Source: Primula veris
Lineage: Eukaryota; Streptophyta; Magnoliopsida; Ericales; Primulaceae
Length of the DNA stretch: 64,000 nt
Reading direction: 5' to 3'
NCBI GenBank assembly: GCA_963682055.1
Contig: OY821747.1
Coordinates: forward strand, 26,472,126 to 26,536,125
Part shown: positions 36,001 to 47,450 of the stretch, piece by piece
How the letters are laid out: every line of letters starts with the position of its first letter
Position numbering within the stretch: the first letter of the stretch is position 1
Notes under the pieces: generated by a model
Told to the model about the DNA's origin: nothing
The model's database searches: none
Seen by the model: only the letters and a program-made list of their open reading frames with translations
Made by a program: the position numbers and the translations under genes

Positions 36001-38290
36001 AATAGGTACCACTTTTAAAATTATATTCCTTCTAGGTACCTCCATAATTTCACATTCCCTATAGGTACCACTTTTTAATTATTTAATTTATTTACCAAAA
36101 CGCCATACACATATTTCATAAAAAATGGAAAAAAACACATAAAATTATATAAAATGCAAAAAATCTCAAAATAAATGAAAAAAACCACAAAAAATTGTAA
36201 AAAAAATAATAATGTATTTTTATAAAAAAAAAATCATAAAAATCACAAAAAATGAAAAAAAATAAAAAAAATAACAAAGAAAATAAAAAAATCATTAAAA
36301 AATTATAAAAAATGAAAAAATCACAAAAAATCACAAAAAATCACAAAATTTTAAAAAAATTACAAAAAAAATAAAAAAATTTATAAAAAATGAAAAAAAT
36401 CAGAAAATATTATAAAAAAATAAAAAAAAATAAAAAAAAAATAAAAAATCACAAAAATCACAAAAAATGAAAAAAAAATAAAAAAATCACAAAAAATCAC
36501 AAAATTTTTAAAAAATTATAAAAAAAATAAAAAAAAATCACAAAAATCACAAAAAATTATAAAAATATAAAAAAATAAAAAATTTATAAAAAATGAAAAA
36601 AATCACAAGAAATTATAAAAAAAAATGAAAAAAATGAAAAAAATCACAAAATTATAAAAAAAATGAAAAAAATACAAAAAAAATCATTAAAAAAATCACT
36701 TTTATTGAATTTTATGCACTTTCGACTGTAGTAAATGCACTTTCAGCTGAACTATATGCACTTTTAGCTGAACCAGATGCACTTTCAGCTGAACCATATG
36801 CACTTTCAGCTGAACCATATGCACTTTTATTGAACTAGATGCACTTTCAGCTGAACCATATGCACTTTTATTGAACTAGATGCACTTTTAGCTGAACCAT
36901 ATGCACTTTCAGCTGAACCAGATACACTTTTAGCTGAACCATATGCACTTTCAGCTGAACCAGATGCACTTTCAGCTGAACCATATGCACTTTTAGCTGA
37001 ACCATATGCACTTTTAGCTGAACCATATGCACTTTCAGCTGAACCATATGCACTTTTAGGTGAACCAGATGCAGGTTTTACAGAACGATATGCACTTTTA
37101 TTGAACTAGATGCACTTTTGTCTGAACCATATGCACTTTTAGCTGAACCAGATACACTTTTAGCTGAACCATATGCACTTTCAGTTGTACCAGATGCACT
37201 TTTAGTTGAATCAGATGCATTTTTAACAGAACTATATGCACTTTCGACTGTACTATATTCATTTTCGACTACACTATATGCATTTTTGACTTAACTATAT
37301 GTACTTTCCACTAAATTAGATGCACTTTAAACTGAACCAGATGCACTTTCAGCTGAACCAGATGCACTTTCAGCTGAACCAGATGCACTTTTAGCTGAAC
37401 TATATGCATACTCACTTTTATTGAACTATATTTACTTTCGACTGAATTGTATGCACTTTCAACGGAACTAGATGTACTTTCAGCTGAATTGAATGCAATT
37501 TCGACTCAATTTTATGCATTTTTGACTAACTATATACACGTTCGACTGAACTATATGCACTTTTATTGAACTATATACGCTTTTGACTGAATTATATGTA
37601 TTTTTGACTGAACTAGATGCACTTTCAGCTCATTTAGATTAAAAAAAGGCACATTTATCATGGAAAAACCATTTTTTTGTATAAAAAAAATCACTTTTCG
37701 GTATAAAAAGTGTTATATTGACAAAAAAACATATTTTTTGTAATTTTTTAAAAAGTTTATGATTTTTTTATTTTTTTATAATTCTTTTTTTTGTAATTTT
37801 TGTGATTTTTTTATAATTTTTATAATTTTTTGTGATTTTTTTTATTTTTTTATAATATTTTGTGATTTTTTGTGATTTTTTGTGAATTTTGTGAATTTTT
37901 GTGAATTTTTGTGATTTTTTGATTTTTTGTGATTTTTTTGTGATTTTTTGTGATTTGTTGTAATTTGTTTGTGATTTTTTGTAATTTTTTATGATTTTTT
38001 GTGATTTTTTGTGATTTTTTATGATTTTTTAATTTTTTTGTAATTTTTATAATTTTTTTGTGATTTTTGTATTTTTTAATAATTTTTTTTTAATTTTTGG
38101 TGATTTTTTATACTTTTTGGTGATTTTTTATAATTTTTTATATTTTTTATGATTTTTTGTGATTTTTTCATTTTTTTTAAAATATCAATTACTAATAAAA
38201 CTCATATAGTATAAAAAGTGATACCTATGAGGAAATGTGAAATTATCAAGATATCTAGGAGGAATATAATTTGCATGAAGTACTTATAGG
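36001..38290. mobile_element. Large foldback-type element with low-complexity arms
   Basis: The ends are inverted copies. The left carries GGTACC-ACTTTTAAAATTATATTCCTTCTAGG and ATTTCACATTCCCTATAGG; the right (about 38200-38290) carries the complementary AAAAAGTGATACCTATGAGG, AATGTGAAATTATC and AGGAGGAATATAATTT. Inside, the left arm (about 36118-36690) is CACAAAAAATCATAAAAAATG-type A-rich sequence and the right arm (about 37740-38180) is its T-rich complement. The centre is a 21-bp minisatellite. Long inverted arms around a repeat core match foldback transposons. No transposase is present. Confidence 0.6.
36715..37640. repeat. 21-bp minisatellite, about 40 units
   Basis: The unit TGCACTTTYAGCTGAACCATA is repeated with variants (AGCTGAACCAGA, ATTGAACTAGA, GACTGAACTATA). 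Its 21-bp length keeps frames open on both strands, giving a spurious repetitive peptide on the minus strand. It forms the core of the foldback element. The edges are more diverged than the middle, as expected for unequal exchange. Confidence 0.9.
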
Positions 38291-38371
38291 AAATTACCCC
38301 AAACTAAATTAACAAAAACATATCAAAAAATTTCTAATTAACAAAAACATACTCAAAATTTCATACTCTAA

Positions 38372-38575
38372 TTTGTATATTTCATACCCTTATTTCAAAA
38401 GTTTATATTTTTATTTCAAAAGTTCATACCCTAATTCCAAAAGTTCATACCCTAATTTATATTTTTTATACACTTATTCCAAAAGTTTATACCTTTATTT
38501 CAAAAGTTCATACCCTAATTTGTATTTTTCATACCCTTATTTCAAAAGTTCATATCCTGATTCGTAAAGTTCATC
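38372..38575 (+). repeat. Second 21-bp minisatellite
   Basis: Units of 21 bases alternate CCCTTATTTCAAAAGTTCATA with CCCTAATTTGTATTTTTCATA. The sequence is unrelated to the 36.7-37.6 kb minisatellite, but the period is identical and the two lie within 1 kb. Confidence 0.85.
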
Positions 38576-38865
38576 CTTATTTTCAGACTTCATAGCCCAA
38601 TTTACATAATTTATATACATAATTTTCAACTTCATACCCTTAATTCACGTAATTCATACACTTATTTTTCATCATTATACACTAATTAACAAATCCAACT
38701 CTTACCGGTCCTCCGATCTCGGACTATCATGTCGTCGACGTGAGTCTCTTATTCGACGACCACATCTCCGTCGACATCATGCTCGAATTTTCGATCTCGT
38801 TGTACACACTTGCCGCACATTCCGATAGATGTGTCCGTTTCAATCTCCACGGAAGAAAAAGATCG

Positions 38866-39055
38866 GAGAGAGAGGAGAAGAAAAAGATCGAAAAAATAGA
38901 GAGAAGATGATGAGAGAGATCGGAAAGAGAGAAAAATGATGAAAGATCGGAGAGAGTGAAAAAGAGGAGGAGAGAGAAGGAGAAGAAAGAGAAGAGAAGA
39001 GAGAGATTGGAGAGAAGATGACAGGAGGAGAGAGAGAGAGAGTGCAAATACATTG
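38866..39055 (+). repeat. Polypurine (GA-rich) tract
   Basis: About 190 bases of almost pure purine on the plus strand, built from GATCGGAGAGAGA and GAAGAAAAAGATCG motifs. Read on the minus strand it is a CT-rich leader-like tract preceding a short GC-richer stretch (38700-38860). It may be the promoter or leader of a lost transposon gene. The open frame through it is compositional. Confidence 0.75.
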
Positions 39056-40107
39056 GGAGCATGAATCAGTTTTTTATTTTTTATTAATTATTAATTGAAG
39101 TTATGTTTTTAATAATTTAAATTTTAATGATATGTTTTTATTAATATAATAGTGATATGTTTATATTAATTGCGCTTTTATTTTATTTTGAAAGTAAAGT
39201 CTTTTGTTTTAGTCTGATTAAAATACTTATTTTGATTGGTTCAGATATATGGTAAACTCCATTTTTTCATCATCTCTCATGATCGTTATTATATTTTTTT
39301 ATACGATATAAAACGAATCTATTTTGGTTGATACGGTGCCTATCATCCTGCCACAAAAATTGTATGATCTTTACTCGCTAATCTACGTCTCCCTTCGTTT
39401 AAATTCTTATCATTTTGGAATCTTCTTTAAGGAGACCTAGCTTGATAGTTTCTGCTTCAACCATTTTAATCTTTGTCTTGGATCAGATTATAAGGTTTCA
39501 AAACATGTTACGATATTAGCGATGATTATACTTCCAATGGTGTTATATATAGGACCAAGTATGGAACTAAAGCATGTCCCCATTCGATTGGTAAATCAAG
39601 TAATTCAATTGCGATAACGCTATTTTTAAAACAGTGTTACGGTAGCGATAACGCTATTTAAAACACTGTTACAATTAGTAGAAAAATAAGTCTTTACAAT
39701 TGTACATTTGTTTCCATATTGACGTTTTCGGTTTATACGTGAAATTTAGAAATAATTCACATTGTCGCGGGAATAACTTTAGCAAGTCACTATGCGACAC
39801 TTATACTATCAATTTCGGACTAATTAAACCTAAGTCAGCTTTTCTCGAACACTCACTCGCACAAGGGTATTACAACAGAACACAAGCTAGAGAGCAAATT
39901 TATATATTGTATATTTGTATTACTTGTGGATGATCCAAACGAGAGTATTCTAAATCATTAACATTTCTCTATTTTTCTAGGATATTCTACTTTTATGGTT
40001 TTATCTAGTGACATCCGTGCTGCTATATTTTCACGTAAATATCTTGATTTCTGTTCTTGGAATTTTTGTTGTTCAACAAGCGGTTTATGTGTGAAATACC
40101 ATTAAAG
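39056..40107. other. Intergenic, with a hAT-like fragment
   Basis: No gene recognised. At about 39611-39665, TAGCGATAACGCTATTTAAAACA matches the right terminus of the hAT MITE at 41565-42008, so it is a fragment of that family. AT-rich sequence at 39100-39180 (ATATGTTTTTATTAATAT) may be an outer inverted copy of 35950-35980. Confidence 0.4.
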
Positions 40108-40252
40108 TGTGAGAAAGGATAGCTAGCTTGCTCCTCTTGTTCCTCTTAACCTCAAAACAAGTGTATTTGTATGCTTTCCCTGTCGGATTTAACTGGCATA
40201 CAGGGCCGTAAGAAGGTTAAAAAGTCGGTTAAAATATGGTGCCGAAACTTAA

Positions 40253-40255
<3 letters not shown>

Positions 40256-40304
<49 letters not shown>
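40256..40304. repeat. (AC)n/(AT)n microsatellite
   Basis: Twenty-one AC units followed by a short AT run, expanded inside the SINA-like pseudogene. Confidence 0.95.
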
Positions 40305-40381
40305 GGGAAAAACGAGTTGTTGTGAAACATGGTAAAACATCTCTCGCACCATGTTCATGCCCTTACGCCTCGCCCAAGATT

Positions 40382-40686
40382 GCACCTTCATCAGCTCTTA
40401 AGCAACTATCTACTGTCTACACATTTTACCAATAAACACTTCAAACATGCCAGGAACTTTAGTTTTGATTCTTCTACAACTTAACAATATTTTGCAGACC
40501 AAAAGTACATTAATATGCGGGAGATATGGGGTCGCACCTTTATTAGCTCTTAAGCAACTATCTACACATTTTCTTAGTAAACACTACAAAACATGCCAGG
40601 CTCTTTTGTTTTGATTATCTTTAAATTAACATTTTTTTGCATACCAAAAGTACATTATTATGCGGGAGATATGGGGTCGCCTTCAT
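40382..40686 (+). repeat. 153-bp tandem duplication inside the SINA-like pseudogene
   Basis: GCACCTTCATCAGCTCTTAAG (40382) recurs as GCACCTTTATTAGCTCTTAAG (40535). The blocks CAAACATGCCAGG and GCGGGAGATATGGGGTCGC repeat at the same spacing. Confidence 0.8.
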
Positions 40687-41564
40687 TAGGGAGTTTCAGT
40701 ACTGTGCAATTCTAATAAGCGTCAGTTATCTACAACCAGGCATATACAAAAGAGGTAATTTTGTATCATGTGGTTGTGAGGAAATTAATATTTTCATTGT
40801 ATACTGAATTTAGAAGTAGTTGCTAATAATGTGACTGAGAGTGCCTAGAATCTAAGTCATAGAAGGTTTCTCATGACCCTCGTTGACGAATTAAATATCT
40901 AATCAACGCGCGTTTTATAGAATGTCTGGTGGATTAATTGAATTCGTAGATGATGTGGCATCCCTCCTCCGGTGTACGTAGTATCCACCTATTTTTCTGG
41001 TATGGGACACGGATTTGTTGACGAAGAATCAAAATAAGTTGTTATGCTTTATCTCTTTGTAACTGGTGGTACTACTTTGAACTAGGTTGTCGGATTTCTC
41101 CCTCTAGTTTTAACAGAAACATGGTTATGCAGTTTACACTATCGTTACAGCTGCGTCGAAGGCTGTTGCAAGTGTTGTAGCGCCATAAGCATGAGACAGT
41201 GATATTTTTTTTAAATTCTGAATTAATATTGTAGTTCGTTTAAAGTGTTAAGCATTAATTTCCAGCGAAGAGACTTGGAACCGAATAAAATTTCCCATGT
41301 CCCACGTATTTGCTTTAATTTTTGTTCTAAAATTCTGTTGTTCCCCATTCTAGTTTCAATGTACCTTTGGATGGTTTAGCATTTATACTTGATTAGTTTT
41401 ATATATTTAAGTAGAAAGTGGCAAAATGCTCATTCAGCAAGTTTGAGGATTACTGTGACTGGATTAACCAGGAAGATGTGTGAAGTAAGATGAGCATTAT
41501 GTAAGTAGTAGCTAGTGTTGCATCAATCTGATAAAACCTATTCAAATGTCTTATTAATTTAAAC

Positions 41565-42008
41565 CATTGTTTTAAAAAACACGCTATATTGCCCTACAGT
41601 TCGCGAAATAACATTTTTGGCCGAAAAACGCTATGATAACCGCTATTTGGATGGAAAAAAGCTAAATTCACGCTATAGAAACGCTATTTACGTTATAGCG
41701 GGTGCAGTCCAATTTATTTTTTTTGTCAAAATTTTAATGAAATTATTGGAGTCTAAAGAGAATCAAACTCTTGCAAACAAAAGTAAATGCTCTGACATCT
41801 CAACTACAATCATTTTGTGATTATTAGTTACAACTTTTTATATATATTTAGTTAATTTTTATTAGATGTTTTGAATTTAATGCTATATTTATATTTATTT
41901 AGGCAAAGAAAAAGTACATCACAAAACATTATGTAACAACGTTATTTACGCTTTTAGCGTTTCTCTCGAAAAAATGATACGCTAGCGATAACGCTATTTA
42001 AAACATTG
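41565..42008. mobile_element. hAT-type MITE with perfect 8-bp target duplication
   Basis: The termini are CATTGTTTTAAA and its near complement TTTAAAACATTG. The perfect direct repeat ATTTAAAC flanks it (41557-41564 and 42009-42016). CA...TG ends plus an 8-bp duplication identify the hAT superfamily. The interior is rich in CGCTATTTACG/TAGCG motifs, likely subterminal binding repeats. It is 444 bp, lacks transposase, and lies between the two SINA-like pseudogenes. Confidence 0.85.
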
Positions 42009-42149
42009 ATTTAAACCAATCTTTTACTACTTATTCTAATGAACAGCTAATGAATAAATATTGTTTCATAGCAGCATTTTCGATCAGCAGGTAGGAATTA
42101 TCATATACTCTTTAATTTTGATAATATGCTCATAGTAAAATGTTTCTCA

Positions 42150-42470
42150 AACGAAAAGTAAGCTATTCTGCGAGAGAAGGGTGGTTGCCTTTTAATTCTC
42201 AATATTAAGGAGTCGCAATTTGTGGAAGTGTAATAAGTGTCAGTTGCATACAACCAAGCAAATCCAAAGACGTATTCTGCGACGAAGAAGATAACGGTGT
42301 GCTGAATTTATAATCAGTTGCTGGTTAATGTGCTTGGAAGGGACGATAATCTTGCTCGGAGGACATTTCTTATAAAAGCTCGAGACTTTGTTGACCCGTA
42401 TTATATGCTAACACTTGAAAGATGATTCATAATCAATTTCCCGAGACCCCCACCTACGATTGAAATTTTG
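42150..42470 (+). pseudogene. SINA-like pseudogene, C-terminal fragment (copy 2)
   Basis: It parallels the second half of exon 2 of the functional gene: GCGAGAGAAGGGTGGTTGCC, TGTCAGTTGCATACAACCA, AATCAGTTGCTGGTTAATGTG, CCCGAGACCCCCACC. Frames are broken throughout. The RING and zinc-finger parts are absent. Together with copy 1 it shows a decayed tandem cluster of SINA-like genes. Confidence 0.6.
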
Positions 42471-42479
42471 AAATGCGCG

Positions 42480-44210
42480 TTCTTGGGATTTGTCTGCAAC
42501 TTTACATGAATCATTACTAATTTATAAGCCACCACCCCGATATAACACGTTATAATTTTGTTATATGGTATTTACATCTTTTGTTTCGATTGCATAATGT
42601 GGAGTAGTGAATTAATCAATGAATAGATCAAACATGTTTTTTAATTTACTATACGTATGATAAGAATAAAAATACTTGTACAGTGCATAATGTAGTTGCC
42701 TTTTACAGTTGTCATTTTCTGTTCAGAATATATGGAGATTGTAGCATTTTCAAATATTGTAGTAGCAAAATTAAAGGAAAAGTCGACCAGTGGATGAATT
42801 TCATTACCAGAATAGCCGGAGTATTATTTGAAATTTATTCGTTTGGTCCTAAGGGTGACCCCACTTTTGAGTGTTTTGGTTGATTTAATTATTTTTTCTT
42901 AACCATATATATGTTTGTGAAATTTTATATTTGTCACGTAAATATGTGAGGATAGTCGGTGTGTCTTTTCCATTTTGATAAAAATTCAGCACAACAAATT
43001 ATTTTTTCTCTGTATTTTTATTTAAATATTTAAAAATTGGCATTTCATCCTATCTTACTTTGAAACAACTACATAAAAAAAAACAGCTTCTCTCTTTTAA
43101 AGTTGATGGTTCTGTCTTTTATTGTTTGGCGTTATAATTTCTCTCTTTAGATTTTTAAAAAATTGTCAGACTGCATTTACTTAATTATGCTGCAAAATAA
43201 AAATCGTAGATACTCCACTTATATATATCTAGATTAATCCTTAATATTTCAGTCAAATTTGAAAAGTTATTAGCCTACAATTGATTGTAACAGATTTGGA
43301 GATTTCAAGCTCAAAGTTTATTTATACTTTATGCCTGTAGTACTGTGTATTTGATTTGAAAACTAAATATTTGATACTTGATGTTTTGAACTAAACTACG
43401 AAACTCCATTTTTTCACTCTCAAATAAACTAATTTATTTACTTAAAACTTGTAGCCAGATTTTAGATATATTTAACCGGTCATTTATAGCATAAGGCTCT
43501 CAAGAATATGCTATAGTACCGAAAACCATGATTAGCGTTATTTTCTCCACCTTTTTATTTTAGTATTATAGTATATTGTACTAATAGAATCAAGGTACTG
43601 GAGCCATTATGGTCATATAAATTCTTACTTATGTGAATAATTAGAAAGCAAAGCCACACCCAATGAACGAAGTTGAAAGCAAATGCTTTACAATAAAATA
43701 AGTTATATAACCTTATCAATATTGAGTACCACCTTCCGTCCATTATATTCATCATTGTTTGTTAAAATGAATATTTCTTAGTATACATGTAGGGGAAACT
43801 AAGCGAAGAACATCGGGTGGTATGTGTTACGACACCTCATTACGAAAATTATTAGTTTTTCAATTTTTAACCACGTATTTTCATGAAAATATGTTAAAAT
43901 CGATGATTAAACCCACTCATTTTTTTCCCACTTAACTTAATAGTTGTTGTAAATTTTGGCACCCCTCAAAATCAACTACTTGCTTCGCCTGTATATATGT
44001 CTATTGTGAATTTGAAATTTTCGTGAGGCAAAATGAAAAGTAATATTTTGAGACATACAAATGTAACGACCAAAGTAACAAAGTTGCGAGAAAACTTTAC
44101 GTAAAGTTCTTTAGTATGGTTTGAAGATTAAATATCTAGATATTATTTGGACAATGTACTTTAAGTTTTAACAAAATAACTTTAGTTTAAAATTTTCAAA
44201 ATAAACATTG
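42480..44210. other. Intergenic, no gene recognised
   Basis: AT-rich DNA upstream of the HIPP gene. Frames at 42683-42883 and 43555-43755 have no recognisable motif. Confidence 0.4.
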
Positions 44211-44212
44211 CA

Positions 44213-44335
44213 ATCTCACCAAGTGGTTGGTAGCCATACATTTGTTACCCGAGTATACCGCGCTCACCGACAGGGTTCGAACTCTGTCGCCTGCGAAGTT
44301 TCGCGGTAAAAGTTTTACCTGAAGGGATAAAAATA
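44213..44335 (+). mobile_element. tRNA-like SINE candidate
   Basis: TGGTTGGTAGC at 44224-44234 is A-box-like, and GGTTCGAACTC at 44274-44284 is a near-perfect B box at tRNA spacing. The DNA around it is markedly GC-richer than its surroundings. It ends in an A/T-rich tail with repeated AAAATAA. This pattern fits a tRNA-derived SINE. It lies about 130 bases upstream of the HIPP TATA box. Confidence 0.5.
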
Positions 44336-44388
44336 AAATAAAATTGCAATCTAAATTAAGTCCGTACACTTTAATTTAGTACTACTAC

Positions 44389-44396
44389 TATAAATA
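44389..44396 (+). promoter_or_regulatory. TATA box of the HIPP gene
   Basis: TATAAATA lies 71 bases before the ATG and is followed by a CT/AC-rich leader ending AACAAATAACATGG. Spacing suits a start site near 44420. Confidence 0.6.
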
Positions 44397-44466
44397 TGTA
44401 GCTAATGTTAACATTCATACTCAACTTAATAATCCATTTCTTGTGTTTCTCTCGTTAACAAATAAC

Positions 44467-45736
44467 ATGGGTGCTCTTGACTACCTCTCTCACTTCTGCA
44501 CTATAACAGATAGCACTAAAGACTATTTTAGCCCCATAACCGGCTCTAAATCGCACAGACGAAAAGCCCTTCAGGTACCGCCAACAAAGCAGACTGATCT
44601 TTTTCGGTTCCAATCTTTATAAGCTCTAGAACTGGTTTTCTTTTGGTGTTTTAGCCTTAAATATCGAAAACTTTTAAGCTGGATTAACCAGATTTTAAAA
44701 CGTGAAAGGGTAGATAGAGCGTGTTCGCAGGGTATCACAAAATGTAAGGCTTTTTTTTTATCATGACTGTTGCATACTTTTATGAGCTTCGAGGCAAATT
44801 TTAAAAAAGACGGATAAACTATATATCTTTTATCCATCCTTTAAATAAGCCAGCTTATTTGTCTGAAGTTTGAATTCTTCTAGTTTTGATTAATGCTTAG
44901 TTTAATCATGAATGATAATGTTGTGTATTATCATTCACAGACAGTGGAGATCAAAGTGAAAATGGACTGCGATGGTTGCGAAAGAAAAGTTAGACATGCC
45001 ATCAAGGACATGAGAGGTACATTTGTAACTAGATTAAGAGGTCGTCTAGCTAAAAACAATTTATGAAAACTGACAAAGAAATCTGCGATCATTAACCTTT
45101 TTTGTGATATAAAAAAGGATTTTCTTTGGTTTGAGGGTTCATATATAGTTTGTTTTTTGAACTTAGACTTCTTAAAGACAAAGTTAAAGTTTTGTAGGAG
45201 TTGGTTGATCCCTTCCAAACTTTTAATTCACAAGGGTAAATATATATAACATGAATCAGAACCAAAAGAACCGATCATTTGTAATTCTGGAAACTCGTGA
45301 TATGAATAAAGTGTACATAATCAACCCGGAAAAGAATCTTCTACAAAATTAAAGATGATTAATTTGAACCTATTGATTTTCCAAATTACTATTCGTCAAT
45401 CAAGCGAACTAAGCATTCCTTTTTCTAATTTGTTTAGGGGTGAAATCTCTTGAAGTAGACCGAAAAATTCACCGAGTAAGGGTCACCGGCTACGTTGACC
45501 CAACAAAGGTGTTGAAGAGAGTAAAGGATACGGGTAAAACAAGGGCAGAATTTTGGCCTTATATCGAACAACACTTGGTATCATATCCGTATGTATCACA
45601 AGCATATGATAAAAGGGCGCCACATGGGTTCGTAAAAAATGTGTCGCAAGCTGTCTCATTTAGCCATGACGAGCCAGAGGAAAAAATGACTCATTTCTTT
45701 AGCGACGACAATACTAATGCTTGTGTCATTATGTGA
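44467..45736 (+). CDS. Heavy-metal-associated isoprenylated plant protein (HIPP), 160 aa, three exons
   Basis: Exons are 44467-44574, 44941-45016 and 45438-45736, with GT-AG introns in phases 0 and 1. The product starts MGALDYLSHFC, enters an HMA domain (TVEIKVKMDCDGCERKV) with the metal-binding MDCDGC motif (Cys46 and Cys49), continues through GVKSLEVDRKIHRVRVTGYV and the family block AEFWPYIEQHLV, and ends in CVIM, a CaaX farnesylation box. Family members bind transition metals at the paired cysteines, attach to membranes through the lipid, and act in metal handling and stress responses; the role of this one is inferred. Length and exon number are typical. Nothing is broken. Confidence 0.92.
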
Positions 45737-46137
45737 AGCACTTTTTGAGAGATTAGCACAATCTAAGTTCAGCTTGAACTTGTGGTTTTTGTTTTGGTTA
45801 CTCTTTTCAAACAAAGTACCTTTTGTGCTTTTGTATAATCAACCAGATCTATTGATTCTATGGTAGTAGGAAAAGGTGCGGAAGTGGTTAATTTGTTTGG
45901 AAGAACAATGTTTAATACATAAAGTTTTTATGATTGTAACTTGTGTTTTTTTTTTCTTAAATTTTTTCTATTAATAAGTTCCCGTTGTTAATAAGTTTTT
46001 ACAGGGAATAGAGGTCGCAAATAGCCTTTCCTAGCTGAAATTTAGTGCGATTTGTGATTAAAGTGTGCATAGATACATAAGCGGAGGTGGGTTATACTTT
46101 AATAGATTAAGATAACGTTAGGGCTATAGAAAGTAAT
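45737..46137. other. 3' UTR and flank of the HIPP gene
   Basis: T-rich 3' UTR followed by non-coding DNA up to the start of the segmental duplication. Confidence 0.5.
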
Positions 46138-47386
46138 CTGTATTTGTTGTTATTTGTGCAAGAGAGCATGAAGTAATATTTGAGTTAAATTTTAAACTTT
46201 AACTATAATAAACATATTACTTGTCACCTTTGATTGTAATCTTTTCCATTTGTCAATTTCTATGTTGGAACAGAACAATTTCGAACTACATTGAAAAAAT
46301 GAAAGCAAATAAATACTGCAAGTTGCAACTATATATGGATACTTCCCCCTAACTGAACTAATACCATTCCAACTATATCCTAAACAAAGACGGCAATTAG
46401 TAATCACTCTCTAAAACGATATACGTCTTAGTGATCTTCGCAAAAGAACCTAAAATTTATTAAGATTTGATGATTGTGTCGTTTATACCAATCGTTATCA
46501 GGGTGTCATACTCGAAGTAAACCCGGCCCTGTAAACCAACTGTAAGACGAGTATAGTATTGAATTTTGGTAGACTGAGTTAGTAGATGTATTACAAAAAT
46601 GCTCTAAGAGTTTTAGAAAACATAGTATGCTGATTATGGAGATTATAATGTTGTACTTTATATGGCCCGGTGAACTTGAAAGTTGAAATATCATGCACAA
46701 AAAGAAACAGAATAACTATTTCTATTTAAACCCTATCCTCTTCAAAAAGTGCTTTTGAAAAAACTTTGAAGTCTTCCTACAAAATTTAAGCTGATTGGAT
46801 AGTTGTCGTGTGCAAATGCAAATTTGCTACAAAAAGGCCTCATGGAATGCCTTATTTATAATAATCATGCTTCATAAATATCACTCTATAATTATGTCAA
46901 AGAATCTAAGAAAATAGACAATCTTGATTAGAAAGAGTATGAGCTAACTATCCATCATTTGTGTAAAGATTTGATGGTTTGATATCTACGTTAATTATGT
47001 TGAGAATAATTTATTCTTTTCCTGAAGAATAGAAAGTAGTGTGAGTAGAATTATTAGACGCTCAAATGAAATAAACTTGTATTATTAAGTCAATATTGGC
47101 CTTGCGATTAAGGTTGTGATGGTAGAACTAGATTCGTGCTTGCACTTTGAGACCCAATTAAATGAGATTAAGACTATTGGCCATGATTATCTCCCAAAAT
47201 ATTTTTAGTTTTATGCTACAAATAAGGCATTAGCTACAAAGTGTTCTAGAATTAAGATGAGTGTTTTCATTTGGTATGTTAAATGAGGGTTGAGAGTCCC
47301 AGACTCTAGGTTTTTAATATAAGCCAAAAAAATAAAAATAGAACTTTAATTGTAACTATCCTAAACTAAAATAATAATTATAGTAA

Positions 47387-47450
<64 letters not shown>

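Larger units (their letters stand above)
40108..40975 (+). pseudogene. SINA-like pseudogene, decayed copy of exon 2 (copy 1)
   Basis: It follows exon 2 of the functional gene from its first codon. TGTGAGAAAGGATAGCTAGC parallels TGTGAGAATGGGCATGTAGC, then TTGCTCCTCTTGTTCC, CCTGTCGGAT, ACCATGTTCATGCCCTTACG, GCAACTATC, and near the end AGTAGTTGCTAATAATGTGACTG against AGTTGCTGATAATGTGTCTG. The sequence just upstream also matches the functional intron end, so it is a genomic duplicate, not a retrocopy. It is broken by many stops and indels, a (CA)n tract at 40256-40297 and a 153-bp tandem duplication. Confidence 0.75.

Noticed and set aside
36116..36334. Phe-rich minus-strand frame
   Set aside because: It comes from A-rich low-complexity DNA in the foldback arm.
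36868..37053. Minus-strand frame with a repeated MVQLKVH peptide
   Set aside because: It is the 21-bp minisatellite read in frame; the unit length is a multiple of three, so openness carries no information.
38727..39062. Ser/Leu-rich minus-strand frame of 111 codons
   Set aside because: Most of it is the complement of the polypurine tract; amino-acid composition follows base composition.
40152..40391. Minus-strand frame with a Cys-Val repeat
   Set aside because: It is the (AC)n microsatellite inside the SINA-like pseudogene.
42683..42883. 66-codon plus-strand frame
   Set aside because: No family resemblance, no promoter, and close to the end of a decayed pseudogene.
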